In this document: one piece after another, positions 9,326 through 18,132 of the stretch
Numbering within the stretch: position 1 is the stretch's first letter
Layout of the letters: every line of letters starts with the position of its first letter
Origin: Bradyrhizobium centrolobii
GTDB taxonomy: Bacteria > Pseudomonadota > Alphaproteobacteria > Rhizobiales > Xanthobacteraceae
Assembly (NCBI RefSeq): GCF_001641635.1
Contig: NZ_LUUB01000063.1
Span: 1-64,000, forward strand
Length of the DNA: 64,000 nucleotides
Direction of reading: 5' to 3'
Program-made: the position numbers and the translations under genes
Notes under the pieces: generated by a model
Told to the model about the DNA's origin: nothing
Seen by the model: the letters and a program-made list of their open reading frames with translations, nothing else
Databases searched by the model: none

Positions 9326-9427
9326 CGTTCCGGGGCGCGCCGATAGGCGCGAGCCCGGAATCCATTCACACGCAAACTTGAGGCCCGATGGATTCCGGGC
9401 TCGCGCTTCGCGCGCCCCGGAATGACG
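9326..9427. repeat. Palindromic repeat, family B copy 1
   Basis: GTTCCGGGGCGCGCC ... GGAATCC at the left is mirrored by GGATTCCGGGCTCGCGC ... GCCCCGGAATGAC at the right, forming a roughly 100-bp hairpin. A related copy is at 31288-31379. Confidence 0.8.
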
Positions 9428-9436
9428 GCGGAGAAA

Positions 9437-10231
9437 CTACGGCGGCGGCTTCGCCATCGGCTTGCGCTGCGCCAGCGCTGCCACTGTCGCGGTGCCGATC
9501 GGGCCCTGTTCGTCATGGAGCCAGCATTCGCCGATCGCGACGCCGTCGGTGGCGTGGTGGTTCACCACTTCGAAGCCGATCCATCTCGTCACCGGCAGGC
9601 GGTGCAGATAGATGGTTACATCGCTGTTGATGTAGCCGAGCCCCTTGTCGCCGGCATTGGCAAAGGGGCTGGCGAAATCAGCGCCGGTCGCGACATGGAC
9701 GAACGGCGTCATCGGCACGCCCGCAACGAGCTCGCGCACCTCGCTCATCCAGAGCCGGCGCGGGCCGAGCGAGCCCATGTGGCCGACGATCGGACGCGTC
9801 GTCCATTTGCCGTTCATGCCAAGCCGCGGATCGGTCGGCGGTGGAATGTCGGCGGGCTTCGGCGCATCCCAATTCGCCGGCGACCAGACGTTATCGTCGG
9901 CATTTTGCGTCCGGCGCAGGAGCTGGCACGAGGCGCGCGCCATGCTGACGCCGCCGGAGGAGAACTCTGCCTCCACCACACGGATGCGCAGGCCGTCGCG
10001 CACCAGCCGCGTCGTCACTTGAATCGGCTTGTCGATGGTCGGCAGGCGAAACATGTCGACGGTGAGCCGCGCCGGCACGAATTCCGGGCCCGAATGACGC
10101 TCCTCGATGGCGAAGCCGAGCAGACCGACGATGACGCGTCCGTGCAGCGATTTTGGATCCCACGGACCATTGGCAACTTCCGTCGGATGGAATGTGTCGC
10201 CGTCGCGGGTGAAGAAAGGCATGTTGGTCAT
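9437..10231 (-). CDS. Acyl-CoA thioesterase-like (hotdog-fold) protein
   Basis: This 264-residue protein has a double-hotdog layout like the TesB/4HBT_3 group: an N-terminal half with SLHGRVIVGLLGFAIEE and ARLTVDMFRLP, and a C-terminal half with SDVTIYLHRLPVTRWIGFEV and GECWLHDEQGPIGTATV. Such enzymes cleave acyl-CoA thioesters in the cytosol; the physiological substrate is unknown. Two ATGs start the protein, at 10231 and three codons later at 10222. I chose the first; neither has a convincing ribosome-binding site. It is bounded by repeats on both sides and shares no operon with its neighbours. Confidence 0.7.
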   Translation of the reverse strand: MTNMPFFTRDGDTFHPTEVANGPWDPKSLHGRVIVGLLGFAIEERHSGPEFVPARLTVDMFRLPTIDKPIQVTTRLVRDGLRIRVVEAEFSSGGVSMARASCQLLRRTQNADDNVWSPANWDAPKPADIPPPTDPRLGMNGKWTTRPIVGHMGSLGPRRLWMSEVRELVAGVPMTPFVHVATGADFASPFANAGDKGLGYINSDVTIYLHRLPVTRWIGFEVVNHHATDGVAIGECWLHDEQGPIGTATVAALAQRKPMAKPPP

Positions 10232-10320
10232 GATGCGCGACCTTGAAGGATCGCGCGGGGAAATCAAGGTGCTCGATCTTCTTGGTGAGGAGCGGCGCGC
10301 CTTTTCCTCGCTCTCCGCCG

Positions 10321-10419
10321 TCATCACCCGCGAAAGCGGGTGATCCAGTATTCCGGAGGCGGTGACGAATACGGATAAGCCGCGGCGTACTGGATGCCCC
10401 GCCTTCGCGGGGCATGACA
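10321..10419. repeat. Composite palindromic repeat, family A copy 2
   Basis: This copy matches the one at 8718-8818 in both hairpins and in the central ATCCAGTATTCC and GCGGCGTACTGGAT blocks; loops differ by compensated changes (CACCCGCGAAAGCGGGTG). Confidence 0.85.
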
Positions 10420-10426
10420 GCGAGTT

Positions 10427-11608
10427 TTAGGAAGCGGCTTGCCACTCCTGACGCACGCTCTCGTCGGGCTCGATGCCCATCGCGACAAGCTTCATCGCAT
10501 CAAACTCATCTCGCGACAGCAACTGCCCCAGCGCCCATACCGCAGCCCCGCGCACCAGCGGGCTTGCATCGTCGAGCAAGCGCCGCGCCTCTACCGCCAG
10601 CGTCGCATCACCGGAGTTGCCGATCGCGATCAGCACGTTGCGCAAAAAACGGTCGCGGCCGATGCGCTTGACCGGCGACTTCGTGAACAGCGCGCGAAAG
10701 GCCGCGTCATCGAGGCGCGCCAGCTCAGCCAAGCTCGGCGCGCGCAATTCGTCGCGCGCGGCGAGCTTTGCTTCGCGGCCCTCTTGCGCGAACTTGTTCC
10801 AGGGGCAGGCAGCGAGACAATCGTCGCAGCCGTAGATACGATTGCCGATCGCATTGCGGAATTCGCGCGGGATCGGTCCCTTGTTCTCGATGGTGAGATA
10901 CGAAATGCAGCGCCGCGCATCGAGCTTGTAGGGCGCGGGAAACGCCGCGGTCGGGCAGATGTCGAGACACGCATGGCAGGAGCCGCAATGATCGATCTCC
11001 GCGTCGTCGCGCGGCAGCTCGAGCGTGGTGTAGATCGCGCCGAGGAACAGCCACGAGCCGAATTCGCGCGAGACGAGATTGGTGTGCTTGCCCTGCCAGC
11101 CGAGATGCGCGGCTTGCGCGAGCGGCTTCTCCATCACCGCGGCGGTGTCGACGAACACCTTCACCTCGGATGGCACGGTCGCAACCAGCCAGCGCGCCAG
11201 CGCCTTCAGGCGCTTCTTGATCAGGTCGTGATAGTCGTCGCCTTTCGCATAGACCGAGATCGCCGCGCGCGTGGGGTCTTGCAGGATCGCCAGCGGATCC
11301 TGGTCGGGACCGTAGTTCACGCCGAGCATGATCACGCTGCGCACGTCCTGCCACAGCCCGCGCGGATCGACGCGGCGCTCGGGCTGCGCGGCGAGCCAGT
11401 CCATGTCGCCATGGCCGCCCGAGGCGATGAATTCGAGGAAGTATTTTCCGGCATTGTCGATCGTGCCGGGTGCAGTGACGCCGATGCAGTCGAACCCGAG
11501 CGCCTGCGCCTCGCGCGCAAGCGCTGCTTTCAGTTCAGACAGATCAGAGGCAGGGTTCAGAAGTCGAGGTCCACGTAGGTCCGCGACGCCGGCACGCCGG
11601 CCAGCCAT
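10427..11608 (-). CDS. queG: Epoxyqueuosine reductase
   Basis: QueG is a cobalamin-dependent Fe-S enzyme that reduces epoxyqueuosine to queuosine in tRNA. The product has the N-terminal cobalamin-binding reductase region, two ferredoxin-like clusters ([12 protein letters not shown] and [11 protein letters not shown]) and a C-terminal HEAT-like region. The frame extends upstream of 11608, but homology begins just inside the end of the GST gene. I chose the ATG at 11608 (393 residues), which overlaps the 3' end of the GST gene by 52 bp in another frame. No ATG, GTG or TTG was found between there and the first family residues (LSELKAALA), so the overlap looks real. Confidence 0.92.
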   Translation of the reverse strand: MAGRRAGVADLRGPRLLNPASDLSELKAALAREAQALGFDCIGVTAPGTIDNAGKYFLEFIASGGHGDMDWLAAQPERRVDPRGLWQDVRSVIMLGVNYGPDQDPLAILQDPTRAAISVYAKGDDYHDLIKKRLKALARWLVATVPSEVKVFVDTAAVMEKPLAQAAHLGWQGKHTNLVSREFGSWLFLGAIYTTLELPRDDAEIDHCGSCHACLDICPTAAFPAPYKLDARRCISYLTIENKGPIPREFRNAIGNRIYGCDDCLAACPWNKFAQEGREAKLAARDELRAPSLAELARLDDAAFRALFTKSPVKRIGRDRFLRNVLIAIGNSGDATLAVEARRLLDDASPLVRGAAVWALGQLLSRDEFDAMKLVAMGIEPDESVRQEWQAAS

Positions 11609-12249
11609 TCGCTCAGGAGCGGACGGAACGACGGGCGGGATTTCACCCGCGCGTACCACGCCTTTGCTGCGTCGTCCTCGCTCCATGGCACGTCGCCCAG
11701 ATAGTCGATCGCCGAAAGATGCGCCGCGGCGGCGAGATCCGCGTAAGTCAACCGGTCGCCGGCGAGGAAGTTGCGCGTCTGCGCCAGCCAGCCGATATAG
11801 GCCAGATGATAGCGCACATTGGCCTTGGCGGCGCGCATCACGTCGGCCGAGGGCGGGCCGCCGCCATTCTCCTCGCTCATGAAGCGCTTATAGATGCGCT
11901 CGGTCACCAGCGGATGGGAGACCTCCTCGAAGAATTTTTCGTTGAACCAGGCCATCAGCCGGCGCACCTCGACGCGCTCGGCAATTGTTTCCGGCATCAG
12001 CCGCTTGGCGCCCATACCCTGCCCGTAGGCCTCATCGAGATACTCGGCGATAATGGCCGCGCCCGGAATCGGCGGCTCCCTGTCGTCCACCAGTACCGGC
12101 GTTGTGCCCGCCGCGTTGAGCAGCAGAAATGCCTCGCGCCGCTCCCAGGTGCGTTCCTCGGTCAGCCGAAGCTCGAGCCCGTATTCGCCCACGATCAGGC
12201 GGATGAAGCGCGAATGCGGACAGAACGGATGATGAAACAGCGTAAACAT
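11557..12249 (-). CDS. Glutathione S-transferase family protein
   Basis: This 230-residue protein has a thioredoxin-like N-terminal domain ([14 protein letters not shown], with Cys10 in the position used by beta-class-like GSTs; TPVLVD; E near residue 70 in the glutathione site) followed by an all-helical C-terminal domain ([19 protein letters not shown]). It may conjugate or reduce with glutathione; the substrate is unknown. It is upstream of queG on the same strand and overlaps it, implying co-transcription. Its ATG lies 170 bp from the divergent uppP. Confidence 0.85.
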   Translation of the reverse strand: MFTLFHHPFCPHSRFIRLIVGEYGLELRLTEERTWERREAFLLLNAAGTTPVLVDDREPPIPGAAIIAEYLDEAYGQGMGAKRLMPETIAERVEVRRLMAWFNEKFFEEVSHPLVTERIYKRFMSEENGGGPPSADVMRAAKANVRYHLAYIGWLAQTRNFLAGDRLTYADLAAAAHLSAIDYLGDVPWSEDDAAKAWYARVKSRPSFRPLLSEWLAGVPASRTYVDLDF

Positions 12250-12418
12250 GTAGCCTTTGATTATTTGGTGGTGCTTAAGAATCCATCAATGTTTGTTCGG
12301 CGTCACACTAGTTCCTCAAAACCGCGAGACAACCCGCGATGCCGCATTTAGCGATTGCGGCAGCGGGACGAATAGGCGAGAAGAGCCCCCGCTTTTCCAG
12401 CCGAAATGGACCGTAAAT

Positions 12419-13225
12419 ATGTCAGACACAATACGGGCAGTGATCCTCGGCATCATCGAGGGTGTGACTGAGTTCCTACCCGTTTCCTCGACAGGTCACC
12501 TCCTGCTCGCGGAGCGCTTCTTCGGCCTTGGCGAAGGCGCTTTCTGGGACTCGTTTACGGTCCTGATCCAGCTCGGCGCGATCCTCGCGATCGTCGGGCT
12601 GTACTTCAGGAAATTGTGGGATGTCGCGATAGGCATGTTCTCCGGCGATGCCTATGCACGCCGTTTCGTGATCGGCGTGCTGGTCGCGTTCCTGCCCGCT
12701 GTCATCGTCGGCCTCGTCGCCGGCAAATACATCAAGAGCGTGCTGTTCAATCCGTGGGTCGTGTGCTTCACACTGATTGTCGGCGGTGCCATTCTCTTGT
12801 GGGTCGACCGGCTCGATCTCAAGCCGCGCGAGCACGATGCCACCAGGTTTCCGCTGCTGATGTATCTCTACATCGGCATCGCGCAGTGCGTGGCGATGAT
12901 CCCGGGCGTGTCGCGCTCCGGCGCCAGCATCGTCGCCGCCATGCTGCTCGGCGCGGATAAGCGCGCGGCGGCGGAGTTCTCGTTCTTCCTCGCGATCCCC
13001 ACCATGATCGGCGCGTTCGCCTATGACTTCTACAAGAGCCGCGCCGAGATGACGATGGACCATATGGGCATCGTCGCGATCGGCTTCGTGGTGTCGTTCA
13101 TCACCGCGATCATCGTGGTGAAGAGCTTCCTCGAATATGTCACCCGCCACGGCTTCGTGGTGTTTGCCTGGTGGCGCGTCATCGTCGGCACGCTCGGCCT
13201 GATCGCGCTGGCGCTCGGCCGGTAG
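12419..13225 (+). CDS. uppP: Undecaprenyl-diphosphatase
   Basis: This 268-residue inner-membrane enzyme dephosphorylates undecaprenyl diphosphate to recycle the lipid carrier used for peptidoglycan, LPS and other glycans. It shows the BacA/UppP motifs: EGVTEFLPVSSTGHLLL (residues about 14-30) and PGVSRSGASI in the second half, with about eight membrane segments. The open frame extends upstream, but the ATG at 12419 gives the canonical N-terminus. It lies just before the dprE1/dprE2-like pair, which also uses polyprenyl-phosphate substrates. Confidence 0.95.
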   Translation: MSDTIRAVILGIIEGVTEFLPVSSTGHLLLAERFFGLGEGAFWDSFTVLIQLGAILAIVGLYFRKLWDVAIGMFSGDAYARRFVIGVLVAFLPAVIVGLVAGKYIKSVLFNPWVVCFTLIVGGAILLWVDRLDLKPREHDATRFPLLMYLYIGIAQCVAMIPGVSRSGASIVAAMLLGADKRAAAEFSFFLAIPTMIGAFAYDFYKSRAEMTMDHMGIVAIGFVVSFITAIIVVKSFLEYVTRHGFVVFAWWRVIVGTLGLIALALGR

Positions 13226-13277
13226 AGCACGACGAATTTCTGATTGAAACGCTGCTGGCCGGAGCACTCTGACCTAA

Positions 13278-13300
13278 CCTCTCCCCGCTGGGGAGAGGTG
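13278..13300. repeat. Solitary REP-like head (R4)
   Basis: CCTCTCCCCGCTGGGGAGAG is the same hairpin head found at the trpBA DUF559 cassette, here without a paired second copy. It lies 53 bp after uppP and may double as an mRNA 3'-end structure. Confidence 0.7.
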
Positions 13301-13444
13301 AGCACCGAGGCATTCGACTGGACCCAGTCTCGTTGCGCCTTAATCCCCGCAAAAGTCGCATCACCGCCTCAACGTAATATAAGCTTTTGATCGGTAGGTA
13401 GTTTCCAAAGCGGGGCGGGGCATGCCCGGCAAAGGAGCTGAACG

Positions 13445-14782
13445 ATGACCCTCGTCAGCGGCTGGGGGCGCTTCCCGGTCGTCGATACCGATATCCTGCG
13501 GCCGCGGTCGTTTGAGGCGGTCGGCGAGGCTGTCGCCGGTGCGTCCGGCACTGTGGCCAGGGGGAACGGCCGCGCCTATGGCGACGCCGGGATCGGCGCC
13601 ATCAGGACCATCGCGATGACGGGCTTCGACCGGGTCAGGTCATTCGATCCGGCGACCGGGCGCATACGCCTGGAGGCCGGCGTGCTGCTGTCGGACCTGA
13701 TCGACACGTTTGGCCCGCGCGGCTTCCTGCCTTTCGTCGTTCCGGGCACGCGGTTCGTGTCGATCGGCGGTGCCATCGCCGCCGACGTTCACGGCAAAAA
13801 CCATCATTGCGAGGGCGGCTTTGGCCGCTATGTCGACAGCATCCTGCTGCGCACCGGGCGGGGCGAGACCATCGAGGTCTCGCGCGAGCAGGATTCCGAT
13901 GCCTTCTTCGCGACCGTCGGCGGCATGGGCCTGACCGGGGTCATCCTGGAAGCGACGATCCGGCTCCGGCCGGTGGAGACCGGCTGGATCCGTGAGCGGG
14001 TGGTCTCGGCGTCCGATCTGGATGCGGCGATGCGCGCGCTCGATGCCGGCGATTCCGCAACCTATTCGGTGGCGTGGATCGATTGCGCGGCGCGTGGCAG
14101 CGACCTCGGCCGCTCGCTGATCTATCTCGGCGAGCACGCTGGAAGAGCCGAGCTCCCGGACGGTGCTGACGCATTTCCGCTTGGAAAGGATCCCGGGCTC
14201 GCCGTGCCGGTCGACCTTCCGTCGATGACGCTGAACCGCTACAGCATTCGCGCCTTCAACGAGCTCTACTACCGCATGGGCGCGAGGCGCGCCGGCGGCA
14301 GCCATCTGGTCTCGCTGTTTCCGTATTTCTTCCCGCTCGACAGCATCAGTGCCTGGAATCGCATCTATGGACGGCGCGGCTTCCTCCAGCATCAATGCGT
14401 GATTCCGGAGCAGGGCGCGCGCGACGTGCTCGGCGACATTCTCGAACGCATCTCCAGGCGCGGCGACGCCTCCTTCCTCGCGGTGCTGAAGAAGCTCGGC
14501 CAGGGCGACGGTATCCTGTCGTTTCCGCTGCCGGGCTACACGCTGGCGCTGGATTTCCCGATACGGGGCGACATCCTCAATTTCCTCGACGAGATCGACC
14601 GTCTCGTCGTCACCGCCGGCGGACGGCTGTATCTGGCGAAAGACGCGCGCCAGTCGCGCGCGACCTTCGAGGCGGGCTATCCGGCCCTGCAACGCTTCAA
14701 GGCGATCCGGAAGTCGCTGGATCCTGCCGGGAAAATCCGATCAAGACTTTCACAGCGTCTGTTTGATGAGGTGCAGCCGTGA
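13445..14782 (+). CDS. dprE1: DprE1-like FAD-dependent decaprenylphosphoryl-ribose oxidase
   Basis: This 445-residue flavoprotein resembles mycobacterial DprE1, which oxidises decaprenylphosphoryl-beta-D-ribose at C2 as the first half of epimerisation to the arabinose form. Seen are the FAD-binding segment (ARGNGRAYGDAGIG, near residue 40; SIGGAIAADVHGKNHH) and the C-terminal substrate region GYTLALDFPI ... GGRLYLAKDAR, whose Lys matches the active-site Lys of DprE1. Ala368 occupies the position of Cys387 of the M. tuberculosis enzyme. It overlaps the SDR gene by ATGA, the expected DprE1-DprE2 pairing. Function by homology; the end product here is unknown. Confidence 0.85.
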   Translation: MTLVSGWGRFPVVDTDILRPRSFEAVGEAVAGASGTVARGNGRAYGDAGIGAIRTIAMTGFDRVRSFDPATGRIRLEAGVLLSDLIDTFGPRGFLPFVVPGTRFVSIGGAIAADVHGKNHHCEGGFGRYVDSILLRTGRGETIEVSREQDSDAFFATVGGMGLTGVILEATIRLRPVETGWIRERVVSASDLDAAMRALDAGDSATYSVAWIDCAARGSDLGRSLIYLGEHAGRAELPDGADAFPLGKDPGLAVPVDLPSMTLNRYSIRAFNELYYRMGARRAGGSHLVSLFPYFFPLDSISAWNRIYGRRGFLQHQCVIPEQGARDVLGDILERISRRGDASFLAVLKKLGQGDGILSFPLPGYTLALDFPIRGDILNFLDEIDRLVVTAGGRLYLAKDARQSRATFEAGYPALQRFKAIRKSLDPAGKIRSRLSQRLFDEVQP

Positions 14783-15519
14783 CTTCGCGCAAGACCGTTC
14801 TGGTGCTGGGTGGCTCCTCCGATATCGGCCGCGCCACCGCGCGCGCTTTCGCCAAGGCGGGATACGATGTGCAGCTCGCCGGGCGCGATGTCGCCGTGCT
14901 CGAGCCTGACGCCGCCGATCTGCGTGCCCGCTACAATGTCGAGGCAAGCGTCTCGAAATTCGACGTGCTCGACACGGCATCGTTTGAAGGCTTCGTCAGC
15001 GGCCTTCCGGCATTGCCGGATGTCGTCATCTCGATCGTCGGCTTGCTGGGCACGCAGGAGAACGCGCAGGGCGATCTCGACCATGCCACGACGATCATGC
15101 GCTCCAACTATGAGGGGCCTGCGCTGATCCTCGGCCTGTTCGCCGAAAAATTCTTGGCGCGCGGCAGCGGCACGATCGTCGGGGTGTCTTCGGTCGCAGG
15201 CGATCGCGGCCGCGCCTCGAACTATGTCTACGGCTCGGCCAAGGCGGGCTTTTCGGCGTTCCTGTCAGGCCTGCGCGCCCGCGCCAGCCGCGGCGGCGTT
15301 CACGTCGTCACCGTTAAGCCCGGCTTCGTCCGCACCAGGATGACCGAAGGCATGAAGCTGATCGGTCCCCTGACCGTCGAGGCAAAGGTGGTGGGCGATG
15401 CAATACTCAACGCCGTGCAGCGGCGGACCGACGTCGTCTACGTCAGCGGCAAATGGCGTCTCGTGATGCTCATCATCAAGACGCTGCCGGAAGCGATCTT
15501 CAAGAAGCTGAAATTTTGA
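14779..15519 (+). CDS. dprE2: DprE2-like short-chain dehydrogenase
   Basis: This 246-residue SDR protein has the NAD(P) fingerprint VLGGSSDIGRATA (residues 8-20), an NYxGP segment and the catalytic SSVAGDRGRASNYVYGSAKAG region with Ser, Tyr and Lys. By its overlap with the DprE1-like gene it probably reduces the 2-keto intermediate to decaprenylphosphoryl-arabinose. The C-terminus is a hydrophobic helix (LVMLIIKTLPEAIFKKLKF) consistent with membrane association. An alternative is a stand-alone SDR, but the translational coupling favours the pathway role. Confidence 0.8.
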   Translation: MTSRKTVLVLGGSSDIGRATARAFAKAGYDVQLAGRDVAVLEPDAADLRARYNVEASVSKFDVLDTASFEGFVSGLPALPDVVISIVGLLGTQENAQGDLDHATTIMRSNYEGPALILGLFAEKFLARGSGTIVGVSSVAGDRGRASNYVYGSAKAGFSAFLSGLRARASRGGVHVVTVKPGFVRTRMTEGMKLIGPLTVEAKVVGDAILNAVQRRTDVVYVSGKWRLVMLIIKTLPEAIFKKLKF

Positions 15520-15551
15520 TTCTGGGCTGCGGTCGCGGCGAAGGTGCAACT

Positions 15552-15691
15552 CCCTCGCCCCGCTTGCGGGGAGAGGGTTGGGGTGAGGGGGACTCTCCCC
15601 GGGGACGGTGACAGTTGGACTCGCGGAGAGTCCCCCTCACCCGAATTCGAGCTTCGCTCGAATTCGACCTCTCCCCGCAAGCGGGGCGAGG
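15552..15691. repeat. Paired inverted REP-like elements without cargo (R5/R6)
   Basis: Two heads (CTCGCCCCGCTTGCGGGGAG and its inverse) face outward with tails GGGTGAGGGGGACTCTCC facing inward, in the geometry seen around both DUF559 genes. The right arm carries an extra hairpin (GAATTCGAGC/GCTCGAATTC) between head and tail. Only about 28 bp separate the arms. The pair lies between the convergent dprE2 and NDUFA9-like genes. Confidence 0.85.
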
Positions 15692-15703
15692 TAAGGGAAG
15701 ACG

Positions 15704-16669
15704 TTACGCGCCGTTACGCTGGAACTGCCCGGCGGAGCGGAAACGCCAGAGATATTGCGGGGCGATCGCCTCGAGCGAATCGGGCGCAATGCCGAGGCCT
15801 TCCAGCGTCAGGCCTGCGGCCTTCGCTGCCTCCGACACGATGTTGTCGCGCTCGAGCAGCGTGACCTGATCCGGCGTCAGCTTCAGTGCGCCCGGCGCGA
15901 ATTGCAGGAAGGCGGCCTGGAAACGAGCGAGGGAGAACGACAGCGGGATCAGCATCCGCTTGCGCCCGGTGATGGCGAGGATGGTCTCGATGATCTCGCG
16001 CATGGTCAGCACTTCCGGCCCGCCGAGCTCGTAGGTGGCACCCTTCTTGGCCTTGCCATCGACCGCATCCGCAATCGCGGTCGCGACGTCGCCGACATAG
16101 GCGGGCTGCATCTTGGTCTCGCCGCCGATCAGCGGCAGCACCGGCGACATCCGTGCCAGCGCAGCAAAGCGGTTGGTGAACTGGTCCTCCGGGCCGAACA
16201 ACACCGAGGGACGGAAGATCGTGGCCGACGGCACCGCGGCGAGCACCGCCTTCTCGCCGGCCGCCTTGGCCCGGGCGTAATGCGAGGGCGACTCTTCGTC
16301 GGCGCCGATCGCCGAGACATGCACCATTTCCGCGCCGGCTGCGGCTGCCGCCTTGGCGACGGTCTCGGCGCCCTTGGCCTGGACGGCGTCAAACGTCTGT
16401 CCGCCGCTCTCGGCGAGGATGCCGACCAGATTGATCGCCACATGCGAATCACGCAGCGCCGCCTCGACCGAGGCCGGGTAGCGCAGGTTCGCCTGCACGG
16501 TATGGACCTGCCCGACCCGGCCGAGCGGCTGGAGGAAGCCGGCGAGTTCCGGCCGCCGCACCGCGACCCGGACCCGGTAGTCGCGCTTGCACAGCGCGCG
16601 GACGACGCTCCGGCCCAAAAACCCCGATCCGCCGAAAACCGTGACGAGCGTGTCCAGATTCGTTGCCAT
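15704..16669 (-). CDS. Complex I NDUFA9-like NAD(P)-binding protein
   Basis: This 321-residue protein of the atypical SDR (NAD-epimerase-like) family has the Rossmann motif VFGGSGFLGRSVVRAL at residues 9-24 and the NDUFA9 features (ELGGPEVLTMREIIETIL). The mitochondrial relative is an accessory subunit of complex I; alphaproteobacterial members are assumed to associate with NADH dehydrogenase or quinone metabolism, without proof here. The start at 16669 (MATNLDTLVT) is the normal family start, although the frame extends 47 codons upstream. Confidence 0.88.
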   Translation of the reverse strand: MATNLDTLVTVFGGSGFLGRSVVRALCKRDYRVRVAVRRPELAGFLQPLGRVGQVHTVQANLRYPASVEAALRDSHVAINLVGILAESGGQTFDAVQAKGAETVAKAAAAAGAEMVHVSAIGADEESPSHYARAKAAGEKAVLAAVPSATIFRPSVLFGPEDQFTNRFAALARMSPVLPLIGGETKMQPAYVGDVATAIADAVDGKAKKGATYELGGPEVLTMREIIETILAITGRKRMLIPLSFSLARFQAAFLQFAPGALKLTPDQVTLLERDNIVSEAAKAAGLTLEGLGIAPDSLEAIAPQYLWRFRSAGQFQRNGA

Positions 16670-16810
16670 GGCGGTCCATTCCTGCGGGAAGAGTGCGTCT
16701 TGAGGAGGCTTGTATCGGGCCGGTTTGCGATGCGCAATCCGCATCCCCACGCATGATTTGACAAGCGCGTCACCGAACCGTAGTAACCGCCTCCGTGCCC
16801 CAACCGGCAT

Positions 16811-16897
<87 letters not shown>

Positions 16898-17301
16898 CTT
16901 TTCTCCCAAGCGATTGAAATCCGGGAGATTTGAACCGCTTACCCGAGAATGGCGCAGCCTCAAGTAGCAGATTCTTAGGTATGCCGCCGTGATTGAACGC
17001 TGGCTTCTCTGCCGGTCCATCCAAGTGTGGTACTTAAGCGAGATGAAACGGCCGTGGCCGCCTCTCAGGATTGGAGATGTCGCCGGTATCCAATCGTCCT
17101 TGCGGTAATCGGCATGTTCATCCTTCTCACCATCGGATAACCCGAAGTTCTCGCAGCAAGCGACAAATGCAGGATTTGGCCCCGATTGGGATTGCACCCG
17201 GACCGGGGCCAGCGAGCCGGTCTGCGTGAAGAGAATCGAGGCGGCTAAATGAGCTGTGACGTCTGCTTCGCTTGCCACCAGATCCGACTGGGAGTTGCAG
17301 G
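16898..17301. other. Non-coding stretch after tRNA-Leu
   Basis: These 404 bp have no convincing gene, terminator or repeat. Base composition is less GC-rich than in the housekeeping regions. It forms the left edge of the possible tRNA-associated island. Confidence 0.5.
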
Positions 17302-17793
17302 ATGATAAATCGGCCAGCACGCGACCAGCTCTCCAGAAACCTCAGGCGCCTGATTGCGGGAGCGATCACCAACCACCGGTTCGAGCGCAGTACCCCGGAG
17401 AGCGAGGAGGATGCAGCGATTTTGGCGATCGCGGATATGTCGTGGCTCCTCTACAGCGACATGAAAGAGCATCGGTTGGTCGGACGTTACAGCATCGATC
17501 CAAGCTGGCGCCGGGAAGTGCTGCGCTGGGTCCTGTTTCTTGACAACGATTTTGAGTACCGATGGCCGAGGATCTCCCTGCCTGGCCTCTCGCCTATGCG
17601 ACGTGCTCGCCCGGTTGTGACGAGGTGGCTGAGCGGGCCTAACACGATCTCCCACGAACGTGCGGCCGAGTTTCTGGCGGCCGGAGATTACAATGCATGG
17701 CCGTTCATTTCCCGATCAGAGTACAAGCATGCCGTGGGGCATCCGAGGCGGCTGGCCGGCGGGCAAGGGGCATCGCGAAGACCGGCTACGTGA
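17302..17793 (+). CDS. Hypothetical protein
   Basis: The ATG at 17302 follows GCAGG and gives 163 residues with no signal peptide or membrane segment. The N-terminal 100 residues look like a structured, charged domain (LSRNLRRLIAGAITNHRFE; AILAIADMSWLLYSDMKEHRLVG; EVLRWVLFLDNDFEYRW); the C-terminus is basic and less ordered. I do not recognise the family. It is the first gene after tRNA-Leu and is followed 46 bp later by a ClpX-type zinc-finger protein on the same strand. Confidence 0.55.
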   Translation: MINRPARDQLSRNLRRLIAGAITNHRFERSTPESEEDAAILAIADMSWLLYSDMKEHRLVGRYSIDPSWRREVLRWVLFLDNDFEYRWPRISLPGLSPMRRARPVVTRWLSGPNTISHERAAEFLAAGDYNAWPFISRSEYKHAVGHPRRLAGGQGASRRPAT

Positions 17794-17839
17794 CCGAGAC
17801 GAGTGGCTATTCCAATTCAGGCTACCTGCGTGAGAAGCG

Positions 17840-18061
17840 ATGACCGGTTCGGATCTGATCTGCTCGTTTTGTGGAAAAGGGCACGATGAAGTCTTGTCGC
17901 TCATCCGGGGCGCCGCAGTGAACGAGAAGGGTCAGAAGACGGCGGCCTCGATCTGTGATGAATGCGTTCAGTTGTGCGTGCAGGCCATCGCAATGCAACG
18001 ACCGGAATGGCTCGAGCAGCATCGCAGCTTTGTTGCGGCGCTTGGGGATATTTCCCGATGA
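17840..18061 (+). CDS. Stand-alone ClpX-type C4 zinc-finger protein
   Basis: This 73-residue protein consists almost only of a ClpX N-terminal zinc-binding domain: CSFCGK at residues 8-13 and ICDECVQLC at residues 39-47 supply the four Cys, and EVLSLIRGA matches the ClpX spacing helix. In ClpX this domain dimerises and binds adaptors and substrates. There is no AAA+ module here, so it may act as an adaptor, decoy or DNA/protein-binding orphan; that is inference. A 9-residue insert (NEKGQKTAA) lengthens the loop between the Cys pairs compared with ClpX. Confidence 0.75.
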   Translation: MTGSDLICSFCGKGHDEVLSLIRGAAVNEKGQKTAASICDECVQLCVQAIAMQRPEWLEQHRSFVAALGDISR

Positions 18062-18132
18062 ACTGTCGTAGGCCCTCAGGCTCCGCCAAGCTGGACCTTC
18101 TTCTCGGCAAGTAGACTCGCCGCCCCATTTTC

